A stretch of 64,000 nucleotides of DNA from an uncultured Prevotellaceae bacterium (GTDB taxonomy: Bacteria > Bacteroidota > Bacteroidia > Bacteroidales > UBA932): NCBI GenBank assembly GCA_947166905.1, contig CAMVFZ010000004.1:1-64000 (forward strand), read 5' to 3'. The notes beneath the pieces are model-generated. The model was not told where the DNA came from. It made no database searches and saw nothing but the letters and a program-made list of their open reading frames with translations. The position numbers and the translations under genes are program-made. Positions 17,358 through 27,433 of the stretch are shown piece after piece; position 1 is the stretch's first letter; every line of letters begins with the position of its first letter.

Positions 17358-18089
17358 TTAATTTTTTTGCAGAATTATTGCGCGGTTAACCTCTTCCTGG
17401 GCCTTTTTAAACTGTTTCTGGTACTCTGGATTACGTTTCAGTATCTCAAAAACCGATGCTGCTACGGTTCTGCCGGCCATAAGGTCAGATGCCCAGTGGG
17501 CACCATAAATTGCGCGCGAAACACCTCCCTGCTCGGCTCTTTTCTGCAAGGCCTCGCGGCACTCAGGACGCAAATCTATAAGAATATATGCCATACCAAA
17601 GAAGTTTGCAGTGTGGCCGCTGGGGTATGAGTAGTTATACTTAAGCCACTCTTCGTGCTCCGGATCAATAGTGTGAGAGTTGAAGTAAACGAACGGACGG
17701 GTTCTCTTGTATGTGCGCTTTGCCTCATTGCTGCCGCTTGAGCCGAAGCATTCTTTGGAACGCATAAGAAGCAGATATGTTTCCGGCATCTTTTCTTTGG
17801 TAATCTCAAGGCCGAATGACTCCTTAAACTGAAGCAGAACCTTATCGCTCATATCAGCGTCTATCAGAGCCTGCCTGACTCTTGCCGTGTCGGCGAAACG
17901 AAGCCTGTAGTACTCCCAGTAAGCGATTTTGTCCATAAGGAATTCAATGGAGCCTTCGGCAGGCGGCGGAGGCAGCAGCTTAACTGAACTGGTAACGTCG
18001 GCCTCGGAAAGATAAGGCTCGTATTCCTGTGCCCACAGGCCAGTTGTAAGCCCGGCACACAATGCGAATAATAAGAAGATCTTTTTCAT
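17358..18089 (-). CDS. PAP2 / class A acid phosphatase, secreted
   Basis: This 243-residue secreted phosphatase starts with a signal peptide (MKKIFLLFALCAGLTTGLWA). The three PAP2 signatures are present: K...RTRP (KRTYKRTRPF), PSGH (YSYPSGHTANF) and SR...H...D (SRAIYGAHWASD). The His of the third motif is the nucleophile in this vanadate-sensitive family. The length and single-domain layout resemble PhoN-type periplasmic nonspecific acid phosphatases. The gene is monocistronic between tRNA-Gly and repeat copy B, and its promoter uses a TTG inside that repeat. Confidence 0.9.
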   Translation of the reverse strand: MKKIFLLFALCAGLTTGLWAQEYEPYLSEADVTSSVKLLPPPPAEGSIEFLMDKIAYWEYYRLRFADTARVRQALIDADMSDKVLLQFKESFGLEITKEKMPETYLLLMRSKECFGSSGSNEAKRTYKRTRPFVYFNSHTIDPEHEEWLKYNYSYPSGHTANFFGMAYILIDLRPECREALQKRAEQGGVSRAIYGAHWASDLMAGRTVAASVFEILKRNPEYQKQFKKAQEEVNRAIILQKN

Positions 18090-18096
18090 AGCACCA

Positions 18097-18127
18097 CAAA
18101 GGTAGGAATTGTTGCCGTGAAATGCAA
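18097..18127 (-). promoter_or_regulatory. Promoter of the PAP2 phosphatase, -33 box inside repeat B
   Basis: On the minus strand TTG (18127-18125), a 20-base spacer and TACCTTTG (18104-18097). The -33 TTG is part of the repeat terminus GTTGCATTTCACGG, so the repeat appears to have become part of a promoter. Confidence 0.6.
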
Positions 18128-18225
18128 CTAACTAAGCAGCAGCATTTTATGCAAAAGTGGGGTGCCGATTTTTGGCACCCCACTTTGCGTTAAGTAGCTA
18201 TAGCTGAGCGAGTTACATTTCACGG
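18115..18225. repeat. Palindromic repeat copy B (111 bp, full length)
   Basis: Ends CCGTGAAATGCAAC and GTTACATTTCACGG are inverted. In the middle AAAGTGGGGTGCC (18154-18166) and GGCACCCCACTTT (18174-18186) form a perfect 13-pair hairpin with loop GATTTTT. AGCTATAGCT is a further palindrome near the right end. It lies between the hppA stop and the PAP2 start, so it could also act as a terminator for hppA. It is related to copies A and C. Confidence 0.92.
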
Positions 18226-18255
18226 GCACATGCCGCGAGAATGCGCCACGCTCGC

Positions 18256-20445
18256 CTATCCGTGAATCAACACCGTCAGGCCGGCCATTACTATTGAAAC
18301 CATGCTCATGAGTTTGATAAGGATGTTCAGGGACGGGCCGCTGGTGTCTTTGAAAGGATCGCCTACGGTGTCGCCCACGATGGTAGCCTTGTGACAGTCT
18401 GAGTTCTTGCCGCCGAAGTTACCTTCCTCGACATACTTCTTGGCATTGTCCCAGGCACCGCCGGAGTTGGCCAGGAAGATGGCCAGGACGAAGCCTGCGC
18501 CCAAGCCGCCGCCAAGGAGACCGACAACGCCTGCAGGACCAAGGATAACACCCACGAGAACCGGAGCGATGATAGCCAGAACGGAAGGAAGAATCATCTC
18601 GTGCTGGGCTGCCTTGGTGGAAATGCGTACGCAGGAAGTGTAGTCCGGACGCTGCTTACCCTCAAGGATGCCGGCAATCTCGCGGAACTGGCGCCTTACC
18701 TCAATCACCATCTTGGAAGCCGCACGGCCTACGGAATTCATAGTCATTCCGCAGAACAGGAAGGCCATCATCGCGCCGATGAATACACCAACCAGTACGA
18801 CAGGGTTCATAAAGGTAATATTGAAGTGCTCAACTATCTGTGTAATAGAAGAATGTGCAAGCTGTGCAAACTGATCTGCAAGCTCTCCGCCTTTTTCTGC
18901 GATGTGTCCGAAGCCAATCTTAATCTCCTCTATGTAAGAGGCCAGCAAAGCCAGGGCCGTAAGTGCGGCGGAACCAATGGCAAAACCCTTTCCGGTAGCT
19001 GCAGTAGTATTTCCAAGGGCGTCAAGAATATCGGTCTTCTCGCGGACTGAAGGATCAAGCTCGCTCATCTGGGCATTACCGCCGGCATTGTCGGCAATAG
19101 GGCCGTAGGCGTCGGTAGCAAGGGTAATTCCAAGGGTGGAAAGCATACCCACTGCCGCAATGGAAATGCCGTAGAGGCCATTGCTAAGGAGGGCGGTATC
19201 AAAGCTGAAGCCGGTTGCAAAGCCGTAGGACAAGATAATTGCCACGGCAATGGTAATAACCGGAATGGCGGTAGATATCATACCAAGGCCAACACCGCCG
19301 ATGATAACGGTTGCAGGGCCTGTCTGGGAGCTCTCTGCAAGCTTACGGGTAGGCTTGTAAGCATGCGATGTATAATATTCCGTCACCTCTCCGATGATAA
19401 CACCGGCCACCAGACCGGAAATAACGGACAGCGACATCTGCCACCAGTTTTCAAAACCGATAAGATAGAAGATTCCGAAGGTGGCAACGCCAATCAGCAC
19501 AGCACTGAGGTTGGTTCCCAGGTTCAACGACCTGAGCAACTTCTGCAGCGAAGCACCCTCGCTGGTGCGAACGGCGTAAATACCTAATATAGAGAAGACT
19601 ACGCCAAGGGCGGCGATAGTCATCGGCGCAAGGATAGCCTTCATCTGCATACCGGTATCCCCAAAGAATGCTGATGCGCCAAGGGCCATGGTTGCAAGGA
19701 TGGATCCGCAGTAGGACTCGTAGAGGTCTGCACCCATACCGGCGACATCACCTACGTTGTCACCTACGTTATCGGCGATGGTAGCGGGATTGCGGGGGTC
19801 GTCCTCCGGGATGTCCTGCTCTACTTTACCGACGATATCGGCGCCAACATCGGCAGCCTTGGTATAAATACCACCTCCCACACGGGCGAAGAGGGCCTGG
19901 GTAGAAGCACCCATACCAAAGGTAAGCATCGTCGTTGTGATAACCACCATCTTATGGCTGGTATCGGCATCGTCTACAAAGAAATCCAGGACCTTCCACC
20001 AGATGGAAATATCCAACAGACCAAGGCCTACGACGGTCAACCCCATTACCGCACCGCTTCTGAAGGCGATTTTAAGACCGCTGTTAAGGCTGCGCATAGT
20101 TGCATTTGCCGTACGGGCCGATGCATAAGTTGCGGTTTTCATGCCGATGAAGCCTGCAAGTCCGGAGAAGAAACCGCCGGTCAGGAAGGCGAAGGGCACC
20201 CAGGAATTCTGAATACCGAAACCATAAGCCAGGACGGCAAAGAATATTGCAAGAACGATGAACACTACAACCACCACTTTGTACTGCTGGCGGAGGTAGG
20301 CCATTGCGCCCTCGCGGACGTACTGTGCAATTTCTTTCATTGTTACTGTGCCTTCGCTCTCTTTCATCATCTGACGGAAGAAGAACCACGCGAAAAACAG
20401 GGCTAGAACAGCCGCTGCGGGCACTAAGTAGAATAATCCGTTCAT
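18256..20445 (-). CDS. hppA: Membrane-bound ion-translocating pyrophosphatase
   Basis: This 729-residue integral membrane enzyme couples pyrophosphate hydrolysis to export of H+ and/or Na+. About 16 hydrophobic segments are visible. The catalytic loop contains [35 protein letters not shown], and a second acidic site [21 protein letters not shown] is present as [18 protein letters not shown]. In the K+-dependence motif the sequence reads [10 protein letters not shown], with Ala where K+-independent enzymes have Lys, so a K+-dependent enzyme is predicted. Whether it pumps Na+, H+ or both cannot be told. It is transcribed alone, divergently from the LacI regulator. Confidence 0.95.
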   Translation of the reverse strand: MNGLFYLVPAAAVLALFFAWFFFRQMMKESEGTVTMKEIAQYVREGAMAYLRQQYKVVVVVFIVLAIFFAVLAYGFGIQNSWVPFAFLTGGFFSGLAGFIGMKTATYASARTANATMRSLNSGLKIAFRSGAVMGLTVVGLGLLDISIWWKVLDFFVDDADTSHKMVVITTTMLTFGMGASTQALFARVGGGIYTKAADVGADIVGKVEQDIPEDDPRNPATIADNVGDNVGDVAGMGADLYESYCGSILATMALGASAFFGDTGMQMKAILAPMTIAALGVVFSILGIYAVRTSEGASLQKLLRSLNLGTNLSAVLIGVATFGIFYLIGFENWWQMSLSVISGLVAGVIIGEVTEYYTSHAYKPTRKLAESSQTGPATVIIGGVGLGMISTAIPVITIAVAIILSYGFATGFSFDTALLSNGLYGISIAAVGMLSTLGITLATDAYGPIADNAGGNAQMSELDPSVREKTDILDALGNTTAATGKGFAIGSAALTALALLASYIEEIKIGFGHIAEKGGELADQFAQLAHSSITQIVEHFNITFMNPVVLVGVFIGAMMAFLFCGMTMNSVGRAASKMVIEVRRQFREIAGILEGKQRPDYTSCVRISTKAAQHEMILPSVLAIIAPVLVGVILGPAGVVGLLGGGLGAGFVLAIFLANSGGAWDNAKKYVEEGNFGGKNSDCHKATIVGDTVGDPFKDTSGPSLNILIKLMSMVSIVMAGLTVLIHG

Positions 20446-20491
20446 ATAGTATTAGTGTTTAGTAGTTACAATTTGCGCAAAAATGCAGACA

Positions 20492-20523
20492 CGAATATAA
20501 GGAATATTTTGACAAAAAGCAAA
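20492..20523 (-). promoter_or_regulatory. Promoter of hppA
   Basis: On the minus strand TTTG (20523-20520), a 20-base spacer and TATATTCG (20499-20492), one base off consensus. It overlaps the divergent lacI-type promoter. Confidence 0.5.
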
Positions 20524-20538
20524 GTTTTAGTAACTTGC
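20508..20538 (+). promoter_or_regulatory. Promoter of the LacI-type regulator operon
   Basis: TTTG (20508-20511), a 19-base spacer and TAACTTGC (20531-20538), one base off TAnnTTTG. The start site near 20545 leaves a very short leader to the ATG at 20562. The overlap with the hppA promoter means the two are likely to interfere. Confidence 0.45.
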
Positions 20539-20561
20539 GGTGTTAAACATATTTCTTTCTT

Positions 20562-21590
20562 ATGAAACGAATTACAATCCGCGATGTCGCAAGAGAGGCC
20601 AATGTCTCCGTGACTCTTGTTTCCTTCGTAATGAACGCAAAGAGGGATGCCGACGGCAACCTCAACTGCCCCGTTAATGCAGATACTGCAAAGAGGGTTC
20701 TGGAAGTAGCTACAAGACTGGGTTACAAACGCAATTTCGCTGCCGCATCACTGCGTAGCGGCCGTTCTAACACCATCGCCGTTATACCTAACGACATATC
20801 CAACAAGTTTTTTGCCGGTATTTCCCGGTATATAGAAGACAAGGCAAAGGCCCTTGGTTACAATGTTCTGTTCTCCAGCTCGGAGGAGGATCCCAACCGC
20901 CTTTCCGCCGTCCTTGACGCCGTAATGGCCCACAACGTGGACGGTATCATCGTAGCACCCTGCGCCGGCGGCGACGAGATTATCGCCCGCCTGGTAGACT
21001 ACAAAATTCCCGTAGTGCTCCTGGATAGGGACATTGATTCCCTTGACAGCGTAGGTAAAGTGCTCCTGGATGACTGGGAGGCCGGTTACCTGGCTACCAG
21101 CGAGCTTTTGGAGCAGGGCTACAAGAAGGTAGAGATGATTTCCTACTCACTGGGCATCTCCAGCTTCTCTGAGCGTGAGTCCGGCTACATCGGCGCAATG
21201 ACAGACCGTTCACTCAAGACCAAGGCAAAGATTCACCACACCACTTACGCAAAAGCCGCAGAAGAGATTGAGAGCATCATCCTCAACGGTATCGAGCGTG
21301 GCGTAGAGGCCTTCTTCATGCCTTCTTATTCACTGTCCGCACAGGTTCTGGCCGTTCTTAAGAAGAACAATCTGCGCACCCCTGAGGATGTTGCAATCGT
21401 TTGCTTCGACGAGAGCGATGTTTACAGCCTTTACAGCAATACCATCACCCATATAGTTCAGCCTCTCAAGATTCTGGGAGAAAAGTCTGTAGAAGTTCTC
21501 GTAGAAATGATAGAGGGCAAGGCTCCTGAGAAGATCATCCTTTCTCCTGAACTTATTAGAGGTGGTTCATCAGAGGCTAGAAAGAAGTAA
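20562..21590 (+). CDS. LacI-family transcriptional regulator of the amino-sugar operon
   Basis: This 342-residue repressor has the N-terminal helix-turn-helix (MKRITIRDVAREANVSVTLVSFVMN), a hinge near 45-60 and a periplasmic-binding-protein-like effector domain (NTIAVIPNDISNKFFAGISRYIEDKAKALGYNV, then DGIIVAPC). The hinge segment MNAKRDADGNLNCPVNADT is longer than in LacI itself. It heads a plus-strand run with a zinc peptidase, a NagB/PIG-L fusion and nagB, so an amino-sugar phosphate is the likely effector. This is inference from context; no clear operator palindrome was found. Confidence 0.9.
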   Translation: MKRITIRDVAREANVSVTLVSFVMNAKRDADGNLNCPVNADTAKRVLEVATRLGYKRNFAAASLRSGRSNTIAVIPNDISNKFFAGISRYIEDKAKALGYNVLFSSSEEDPNRLSAVLDAVMAHNVDGIIVAPCAGGDEIIARLVDYKIPVVLLDRDIDSLDSVGKVLLDDWEAGYLATSELLEQGYKKVEMISYSLGISSFSERESGYIGAMTDRSLKTKAKIHHTTYAKAAEEIESIILNGIERGVEAFFMPSYSLSAQVLAVLKKNNLRTPEDVAIVCFDESDVYSLYSNTITHIVQPLKILGEKSVEVLVEMIEGKAPEKIILSPELIRGGSSEARKK

Positions 21591-21602
21591 ATTTTTCTGA
21601 AA

Positions 21603-22466
21603 ATGAGACTGGAAGGCAGACGTCAAAGCAGCAATGTTGACGATCGACGCCGCTCAAGCGCCGCCGGCACAGCCGGCGGTCTTGGTATAGCCGGTGTCGT
21701 AATCTATTTTGTAATCCAGTTGATTTCTGGCGGTGGAGTAGACCTGAGCCAGTTGCAGGAGGTGCTTGGAAGCGGCGCTACAGTGCGCACCGAGCACGAG
21801 ATTACACAGGAGGAAGAACAGCTTGCAATCTTTTCAAGTCAGATTCTGGCTGGAACGGAAGACGTATGGACGGCTTACTTCTCTGCTAACAACCTTGGAG
21901 AATACATTCCACCCAAACTTGTGCTTTACACCGGCTCTACCAACAGTGGTTGCGGCCGTGGAAGCGCATCGATGGGTCCCTTCTACTGCTCTGCAGACAA
22001 AAGCGTTTACATAGACCTTTCATTCTTCAGCTCCATGAAGTCCCAGATTGGCGCCGACGGTGACTTTGCCTATGCGTACGTAATTGCGCACGAGGTAGGC
22101 CATCACGTGCAGAACCTGCTGGGAATACTGGGCAAGGCGCACCAGCAAATGGGAAGCGTCGGCAAGAAAGAGGCTAACGAGATTAGCGTGCGCCTTGAAC
22201 TTCAGGCAGACTTCTACGCAGGCTTATGGGCCCACCACGACAACCAGCGCTTCAAATCCCTTGAAAACGGGGATATTGAAAAGGCTCTGAACTGCGCCGC
22301 AAAGATTGGAGACGACTACCTTCAGAAGAAATCTCAGGGCTACGTGGTTTCTGAAAGCTTTACGCACGGAACCGCCGCCCAGCGCGCCCGCTGGCTTAAG
22401 AAAGGCATCCAGACCGGAGACCTTTCACAGGGAAACACATTTAATTACAGATACTCAGACCTTTAG
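21603..22466 (+). CDS. Neutral zinc metallopeptidase (YpfJ family), membrane-anchored
   Basis: This 287-residue protein of the YpfJ/zinc_neutral_peptidase family starts with a charged segment rich in Arg (MRLEGRRQSSNVDDRRRSS). One membrane helix follows (about 25-43, GGLGIAGVVIYFVIQLIS). The zinc motif HEVGHH is near residue 162, with a downstream acidic residue in ELQADFYAGLW. Conserved SGCGRGSASMGPFYCSADKSVYIDLSFF precedes it. The gene starts 12 bases after the LacI gene and ends 6 bases before the NagB/PIG-L fusion, so it belongs to the same transcript. Its substrate is unknown. Confidence 0.88.
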   Translation: MRLEGRRQSSNVDDRRRSSAAGTAGGLGIAGVVIYFVIQLISGGGVDLSQLQEVLGSGATVRTEHEITQEEEQLAIFSSQILAGTEDVWTAYFSANNLGEYIPPKLVLYTGSTNSGCGRGSASMGPFYCSADKSVYIDLSFFSSMKSQIGADGDFAYAYVIAHEVGHHVQNLLGILGKAHQQMGSVGKKEANEISVRLELQADFYAGLWAHHDNQRFKSLENGDIEKALNCAAKIGDDYLQKKSQGYVVSESFTHGTAAQRARWLKKGIQTGDLSQGNTFNYRYSDL

Positions 22467-22472
22467 ACCAGG

Positions 22473-24410
22473 ATGAAACACTTTACTTTACCAAAAGACG
22501 GAGGTCTTATCGAAGAAGGCCTTCCTCAGGGTGTACTTCACTCAAGAGAACGCATCAAAACGGAGATTTATCCGGATTCCACACAGGCCAGCGTAGTTAT
22601 CGCAGAGAATCTGATTAAAACATACAACGCCTTCAAGGCCACCAATCCGGGCAGGAGATTCCGCCTTGGTCTAACTACGGGTTCATCCCCCATTTCCCTT
22701 TACAGGTGGCTGTGGCGCTTCTATACAGAGGGTAAGATTTCCTTCAAGGATATGGAAATCTTCTCCATCGACGAGTATTATCCCGTTGTTGCCGAACCCC
22801 GCGTAAACGGACGTAACAGAAACCTTTTCATAGAGCTTTTGGATAAAGTTGATGCCGATATGGACCATGTTCATATCCCCTATGCCGATATCCCCCAGGA
22901 TCAGGTTTCCTCATTCTGCGCAGATTACGAGAAGAAGGTTCGCGACCTGGATCTTCTGATAATGGGCGTAGGCGAACTTGGCCAGGTTGGCTTTAACGAG
23001 GCCGTTTCCCAGCGCACAAGCACCACCCGCTGCGTCCGTCTTACCTACAAGAGCCGCAAAAGGCAGTCCCGCAACTTCGGCGGCGACGTCACAGTTACTC
23101 CGGAACTTGCCATCACCATCGGTATTGATACTATGATGAGCGCCAAGGAAATCGTGCTGATGTCCTGGGGCGAGGCCAAGGCAGAGGTAGTAAAAGCTAT
23201 CTCCGAAGGCGGCATCGACCACGCATACCCGGCAACCTACCTGCAGCGCCACAACAACATAACTCTGTATGTTGACGAAACCGCAGCCAGCAATCTGTCC
23301 CGCATCGTCTGCCCTTGGACAGTAGGCCCCTGCGAATGGACTCCCAAATTCATCCGCAAAGCCGTTATCTGGCTGGCTCAGGAGGTTCACAAACCCATAC
23401 TCAAACTTACACAGAACGACTATCTTGAGAACTATCTGAGCGCTCTTCTGGAGCAGTTCGGCCCTTACGACAAGATAAACATAGACGTTTTCAACGACCT
23501 TCAGCATACCATTTCAGGATGGCCCGGTGGCAAGCCCAATGCCGATGACTCCACACGTCCCGTGAAGAGTTCACCCTTCCCCAAGAAAGTGCTTATCTTC
23601 TCTCCTCACCCGGACGACGATGTCATCTCCATGGGTGGTACTTTCATCCGACTGGTAGAGCAAGGCCACGACGTCCATGTTGCCTACGAGACCTCCGGCA
23701 ACGTTGCCGTTCACGACGACGTTGTGCTTCAGCTTACGGATGCCGCCTTCCAGCTTGGCTTCGCAGACAAGTTCGAAGAGGTTAAGAAGCTTGTTGAAAG
23801 CAAGATACCCGGACAGCCGGAGCCGCGCAAGCTGCTTGACATCAAAGGCGCAATCCGCCGCAGCGAGGCCCGTGCAGCCGTCCGCTCCTTCGGCCTTAAC
23901 GACAACACCAACGCACACTTCCTGAACCTTCCGTTCTACGAGAGCGGCGGCATCAAGAAGAATCCGCGCACCCAGGCCGATGTTGACATTATCAAAGAGC
24001 TTATAATGCAGGTTAAGCCGGACCAGATTTATATGGCCGGAGACCTTGCAGACCCTCACGGAACGCACCGTGTATGTACAGAGGCCGCCCTGGAGGCCGT
24101 AGAGCAGCTACAGGCAGAGGGCCAGGACTGGCTCAAAAAGACCAATATCTGGCTGTACAGGGGCGCCTGGATGGAGTGGGAGCTAGGCCGCGTTGATATG
24201 GCCGTTCCGCTAAGCCCGGACGAGCTTGTAAAGAAACGTCACGCTATCTTCCGCCATCTGTCCCAGAAGGATATCGTTCCCTTCCCCGGCGACGATCCCC
24301 GTGAATTCTGGCAGCGTGCAGAAGACCGAACCCAGAACACCGCACGCCTGTACGACGAGCTGGGCATGGCCGAATATCAGGCAATTGAAGTATTTCTTAA
24401 ACTTTGTTAA
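22473..24410 (+). CDS. NagB-like / PIG-L deacetylase fusion
   Basis: This 645-residue two-domain protein has residues about 20-310 related to glucosamine-6-phosphate deaminase and about 365-645 related to PIG-L/LmbE zinc deacetylases (SPHPDDDVISMGG near 377; later DPHGTH). In the NagB-like part the first acidic site is kept (SIDEYYPV), but the active-site block that reads GGVGEDGHIAFNEP in the adjacent true NagB is here MGVGELGQVGFNEA. The catalytic Asp is Leu and the ring-opening His is Gln, so deaminase activity is unlikely. The PIG-L metal site looks complete. Such fusions are annotated in Bacteroides as deaminase-like; the natural substrate is unknown, presumably an N-acetylated sugar. 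Confidence 0.9.
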   Translation: MKHFTLPKDGGLIEEGLPQGVLHSRERIKTEIYPDSTQASVVIAENLIKTYNAFKATNPGRRFRLGLTTGSSPISLYRWLWRFYTEGKISFKDMEIFSIDEYYPVVAEPRVNGRNRNLFIELLDKVDADMDHVHIPYADIPQDQVSSFCADYEKKVRDLDLLIMGVGELGQVGFNEAVSQRTSTTRCVRLTYKSRKRQSRNFGGDVTVTPELAITIGIDTMMSAKEIVLMSWGEAKAEVVKAISEGGIDHAYPATYLQRHNNITLYVDETAASNLSRIVCPWTVGPCEWTPKFIRKAVIWLAQEVHKPILKLTQNDYLENYLSALLEQFGPYDKINIDVFNDLQHTISGWPGGKPNADDSTRPVKSSPFPKKVLIFSPHPDDDVISMGGTFIRLVEQGHDVHVAYETSGNVAVHDDVVLQLTDAAFQLGFADKFEEVKKLVESKIPGQPEPRKLLDIKGAIRRSEARAAVRSFGLNDNTNAHFLNLPFYESGGIKKNPRTQADVDIIKELIMQVKPDQIYMAGDLADPHGTHRVCTEAALEAVEQLQAEGQDWLKKTNIWLYRGAWMEWELGRVDMAVPLSPDELVKKRHAIFRHLSQKDIVPFPGDDPREFWQRAEDRTQNTARLYDELGMAEYQAIEVFLKLC

Positions 24411-24416
24411 TATACC

Positions 24417-25211
24417 ATGAACATTATCATCAGAAATAATGCAGCTGAAGGCTCACTTTGGGCAGCTCACTACATTGCAGAAAAAATCAACGCAAAGGCA
24501 AAGGTAAGCGACAAACCTTTCGTACTTGGCCTTTGCACCGGTTCAACTCCTATCCAGACATACGCAGAACTCATCCGCATGGTTAAGGACGGTGAAGTAT
24601 CTTTCAAGAACGTTATCTCCTTCAATATGGACGAGTACGTAGGCCTGCCGGAGTCTCACCCGGAGAGCTACCATTCCTTCATGCATCGTTATCTTTTCGA
24701 TCATATCGACGAGCCCGCACAGAATATCCACATCCTTAACGGTAACGCAGCTGATCCCGTTGCAGAGTGCCAGGCTTATGAAGATGCTATCGTTGCCGCT
24801 GGCGGCTTCGACCTCTTCCTTGGCGGCGTCGGCGAAGACGGCCACATCGCCTTCAACGAGCCCTTCTCTTCACTTGCATCACGCACCCGCGTAGTTACCC
24901 TTACCCAGGATACCCGCGAGGTTAACGCCCGTTTCTTTGACGGTGACTTCAACAAGGTTCCCCGCCAGGCTCTTACCGTTGGCGTAGCTACAGTCCTTTC
25001 TTCTAAGGAGGTCGTTATCCTTGCATTCGGAAGCAAGAAGGCACGTGCCCTTAAAGACGCCATAGAAGGCCCTATGTCGCATTACTGCACCTTGAGTGGA
25101 CTCCAGGGTCACCCGGCCGGAACAATCGTCTGTGACGAGAATTCTGTAGGCGAATTGAAGGTTAACTCTTACCGTTATTTCAAGGCAGTAGAAGCTGCAG
25201 AGAAACAGTAA
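24417..25211 (+). CDS. nagB: Glucosamine-6-phosphate deaminase
   Basis: This 264-residue enzyme converts glucosamine-6-phosphate to fructose-6-phosphate and ammonia. Active-site residues are all present: Asp in FNMDEYVGL, Asp and His in GGVGEDGHIAFNEP and the following Glu. The allosteric C-terminal region is standard in length. It follows the NagB/PIG-L fusion by 6 bases and is the last gene of the LacI-headed operon. Confidence 0.95.
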   Translation: MNIIIRNNAAEGSLWAAHYIAEKINAKAKVSDKPFVLGLCTGSTPIQTYAELIRMVKDGEVSFKNVISFNMDEYVGLPESHPESYHSFMHRYLFDHIDEPAQNIHILNGNAADPVAECQAYEDAIVAAGGFDLFLGGVGEDGHIAFNEPFSSLASRTRVVTLTQDTREVNARFFDGDFNKVPRQALTVGVATVLSSKEVVILAFGSKKARALKDAIEGPMSHYCTLSGLQGHPAGTIVCDENSVGELKVNSYRYFKAVEAAEKQ

Positions 25212-25229
25212 TAAAGTTATAATAAAAAT

Positions 25230-25261
25230 AAATCAGGCCGCTCTTTCGAGTGGCCTGATTT
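25230..25261. terminator. Bidirectional terminator between nagB and rplQ
   Basis: AAATCAGGCCGCTC (25230-25243) and GAGTGGCCTGATTT (25248-25261) form a 14-pair stem with one G-U pair and a TTTC loop. T-rich sequence follows on both strands, so it serves nagB (plus) and the alpha operon ending in rplQ (minus). Confidence 0.88.
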
Positions 25262-25277
25262 TATTATTAGGTTAAGA

Positions 25278-25769
25278 TTACTCTGCCTTAGCCTCTTCTG
25301 CTGCGGGTGCTGCAGGAGCCTCAGCTGCGGGAGCAGCCTCTGACTTCTTTGCACGGCTACGACGGGTAGTCTTCTTGGTCTCCTTCTTAGGAGCGGTTGC
25401 GAGAGCAGCCTCGTTGAAGTCTACGAACTCTACGAGAGCCATCTCTGAACCATCACCCTGACGGAAGCCAGTGTGAAGAATCCTGAGGTATCCACCGGGA
25501 CGGTCAGCGATCTTGGGTGCGATGGTGCGGAAAAGCTCTGCAGTTGCATTCTTGTCCTTAAGATAGCTGAATACTACACGACGTGAGTGAGTAGAATCGT
25601 CCTTGGATTTGGTTACGAGGGGTTCCAGGTACATCTTCAAAGCCTTAGCCTTGGCAACTGTTGTCTCGATTCTCTTGTGGAGAATAAGGGAGGTAGCCAT
25701 GTTTGCAAGCAAAGCCTTGCGATGACCGCTCTGACGTCCAAGGTGATTGAATGATTTATTGTGCCTCAT
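25278..25769 (-). CDS. rplQ: 50S ribosomal protein L17
   Basis: 163 residues. The conserved N-terminus [28 protein letters not shown] is followed by the L17 fold to about residue 125. The C-terminal tail is an Ala/Lys/Glu-rich extension ([17 protein letters not shown]...), typical of Bacteroidetes. It is the last gene of the alpha operon, 2 bases after rpoA. Confidence 0.96.
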   Translation of the reverse strand: MRHNKSFNHLGRQSGHRKALLANMATSLILHKRIETTVAKAKALKMYLEPLVTKSKDDSTHSRRVVFSYLKDKNATAELFRTIAPKIADRPGGYLRILHTGFRQGDGSEMALVEFVDFNEAALATAPKKETKKTTRRSRAKKSEAAPAAEAPAAPAAEEAKAE

Positions 25770-25771
25770 AT

Positions 25772-26779
25772 CTAAACGTTCTTTTTCTTAGGTTCAATAT
25801 TATATTTTCTGACATCCATACCGAAGGAAAGCTTCATCTTCTCTACGATGATATCGATTTCGTTAAGGCTCTTGCGTCCAAAGTTGCGGAACTTCATGAG
25901 CTCGGCGCGGCTATAGGATACGAGGTCTGCGAATGTGTCGATATCGGCAGCCTTCAGACAGTTGTAAGCCCTTACAGAAAGGCCCATGTCGGAAAGCTTG
26001 GTAAGGAGGAGATGACGGGTGCGGAGTGACTCCTCGTCAAGTTCCTTGCTCTCTGCCTCTACAGTGCTCTCAAGAGTGAGCTTGTTGTCGTCGGTAAAGA
26101 GACGGAAGTGATAGATAAGGATGTTAGCCGCCTCCTGAAGGGCTGCCTCAGGAGAAATGGAACCGTCGGTAACGATCTCCAGATTGAGCTTCTCATAGTC
26201 GGTCTTCTGCTCTACGCGCCAGTTGTCAACAGTCCAGTTGACCTTGCGGATAGGAGTATAGATTGCATCCACCGGAATTGTTCCGATAGGAGTGTTGACG
26301 TCTCTTTCCTCATCGGCGGGAACGAAGCCACGGCCCTTGGTGATGGTAAGAGAAATCTCAATCTTTACAGAAGGCTCAAGAGAGCAAATGTGAAGATCCG
26401 GATTCAGCACCTTGAAAGAAGACAATCCCTTGGAGATATCCTCTGCGGTAAACTCCTGTTTGCCGCTTACGGTGATGTTTGCAACCTCAGAGTCAACGCC
26501 TTCTACCATTCTCTTGAATCTCACTTGCTTGAGGTTAAGGATGATGTCCTGCATACCCTCGATAACGCCGGGGATGGTCTGGAATTCCTGATCCACACCG
26601 CTCACCTTGATCGAGCTGATAGCAAAACCTTCCAGGGATGACAGGAGGATGCGACGGAGGGCGTTACCGATGGTCTGTCCGTATCCGGGCTCAAGAGGCC
26701 TGAATTCGAAGCGGCCGACGGTCTCGGTGCCTTCGAGCATAATCACCTTATCAGGTTTTTGAAATGCTAAGATTGCCAT
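25772..26779 (-). CDS. rpoA: RNA polymerase alpha subunit
   Basis: 335 residues. The N-terminal assembly domain ([28 protein letters not shown]) and the C-terminal domain with helix-hairpin-helix ([24 protein letters not shown]...[13 protein letters not shown]) are both complete. It sits between rpsD and rplQ as in most bacteria. Confidence 0.97.
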   Translation of the reverse strand: MAILAFQKPDKVIMLEGTETVGRFEFRPLEPGYGQTIGNALRRILLSSLEGFAISSIKVSGVDQEFQTIPGVIEGMQDIILNLKQVRFKRMVEGVDSEVANITVSGKQEFTAEDISKGLSSFKVLNPDLHICSLEPSVKIEISLTITKGRGFVPADEERDVNTPIGTIPVDAIYTPIRKVNWTVDNWRVEQKTDYEKLNLEIVTDGSISPEAALQEAANILIYHFRLFTDDNKLTLESTVEAESKELDEESLRTRHLLLTKLSDMGLSVRAYNCLKAADIDTFADLVSYSRAELMKFRNFGRKSLNEIDIIVEKMKLSFGMDVRKYNIEPKKKNV

Positions 26780-26806
26780 ATTATTTCTTGTTAAGGTGTT
26801 AAATTA

Positions 26807-27412
26807 TTACTTGGAGTAGAGGTCTACGATCAGCTGCTCGTTGATGTTCTCAGGGATCTCCTCGCGGGTAGGTACGTTAAGATACTTACCGGTAAGGGTG
26901 TTGGCGTCGAACTCAAGCCAAGAATACTTGCTTGCAGATGCGATGCTGTTCTGGATAACCTCAAGGCTCTTAGACCTTTCCCTAACTGCGATTACATCAC
27001 CAGCCTTAACCTGTGCGGAAGGGATGTTGCAAATAGCGCCGTTAAGGGTAATGTGGCGGTGAAGAACGAGCTGACGTGCAGCGGCCCTTGTAGGAGCGAT
27101 TCCAAGACGGTATACGATGTTGTCAAGACGGCTCTCAAGGAGGAAGAGGAGGTTTTCACCCTTCTGACCTGCCATGCGGGAAGCCTTGTCGTATGTGTTG
27201 CGGAACTGACGCTCAAGAACGCCGTACATGTATTTAACTTTCTGCTTCTCCTTCAGCTGGTTACCATACTCGGTAGCCTTACGGCCACGCTTGCGGGCTG
27301 CACCGTGCTGTCCCGGAGGAAAGTTTCTTTTCTCGAAGTATTTGTCTGCGCCGTAAATAGGCTCGCCGAATTTGCGGGCGATTTTAGTACTGGGACCAGT
27401 ATATCTTGCCAT
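26807..27412 (-). CDS. rpsD: 30S ribosomal protein S4
   Basis: 201 residues. It contains the S4 RNA-binding domain ([32 protein letters not shown]). In E. coli S4 is the translational autoregulator of the alpha operon; whether that holds here is unknown. The N-terminal Cys zinc ligands of some S4 proteins are absent. Confidence 0.97.
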   Translation of the reverse strand: MARYTGPSTKIARKFGEPIYGADKYFEKRNFPPGQHGAARKRGRKATEYGNQLKEKQKVKYMYGVLERQFRNTYDKASRMAGQKGENLLFLLESRLDNIVYRLGIAPTRAAARQLVLHRHITLNGAICNIPSAQVKAGDVIAVRERSKSLEVIQNSIASASKYSWLEFDANTLTGKYLNVPTREEIPENINEQLIVDLYSK

Positions 27413-27433
27413 AATATTTTACGCTTTAATAGA

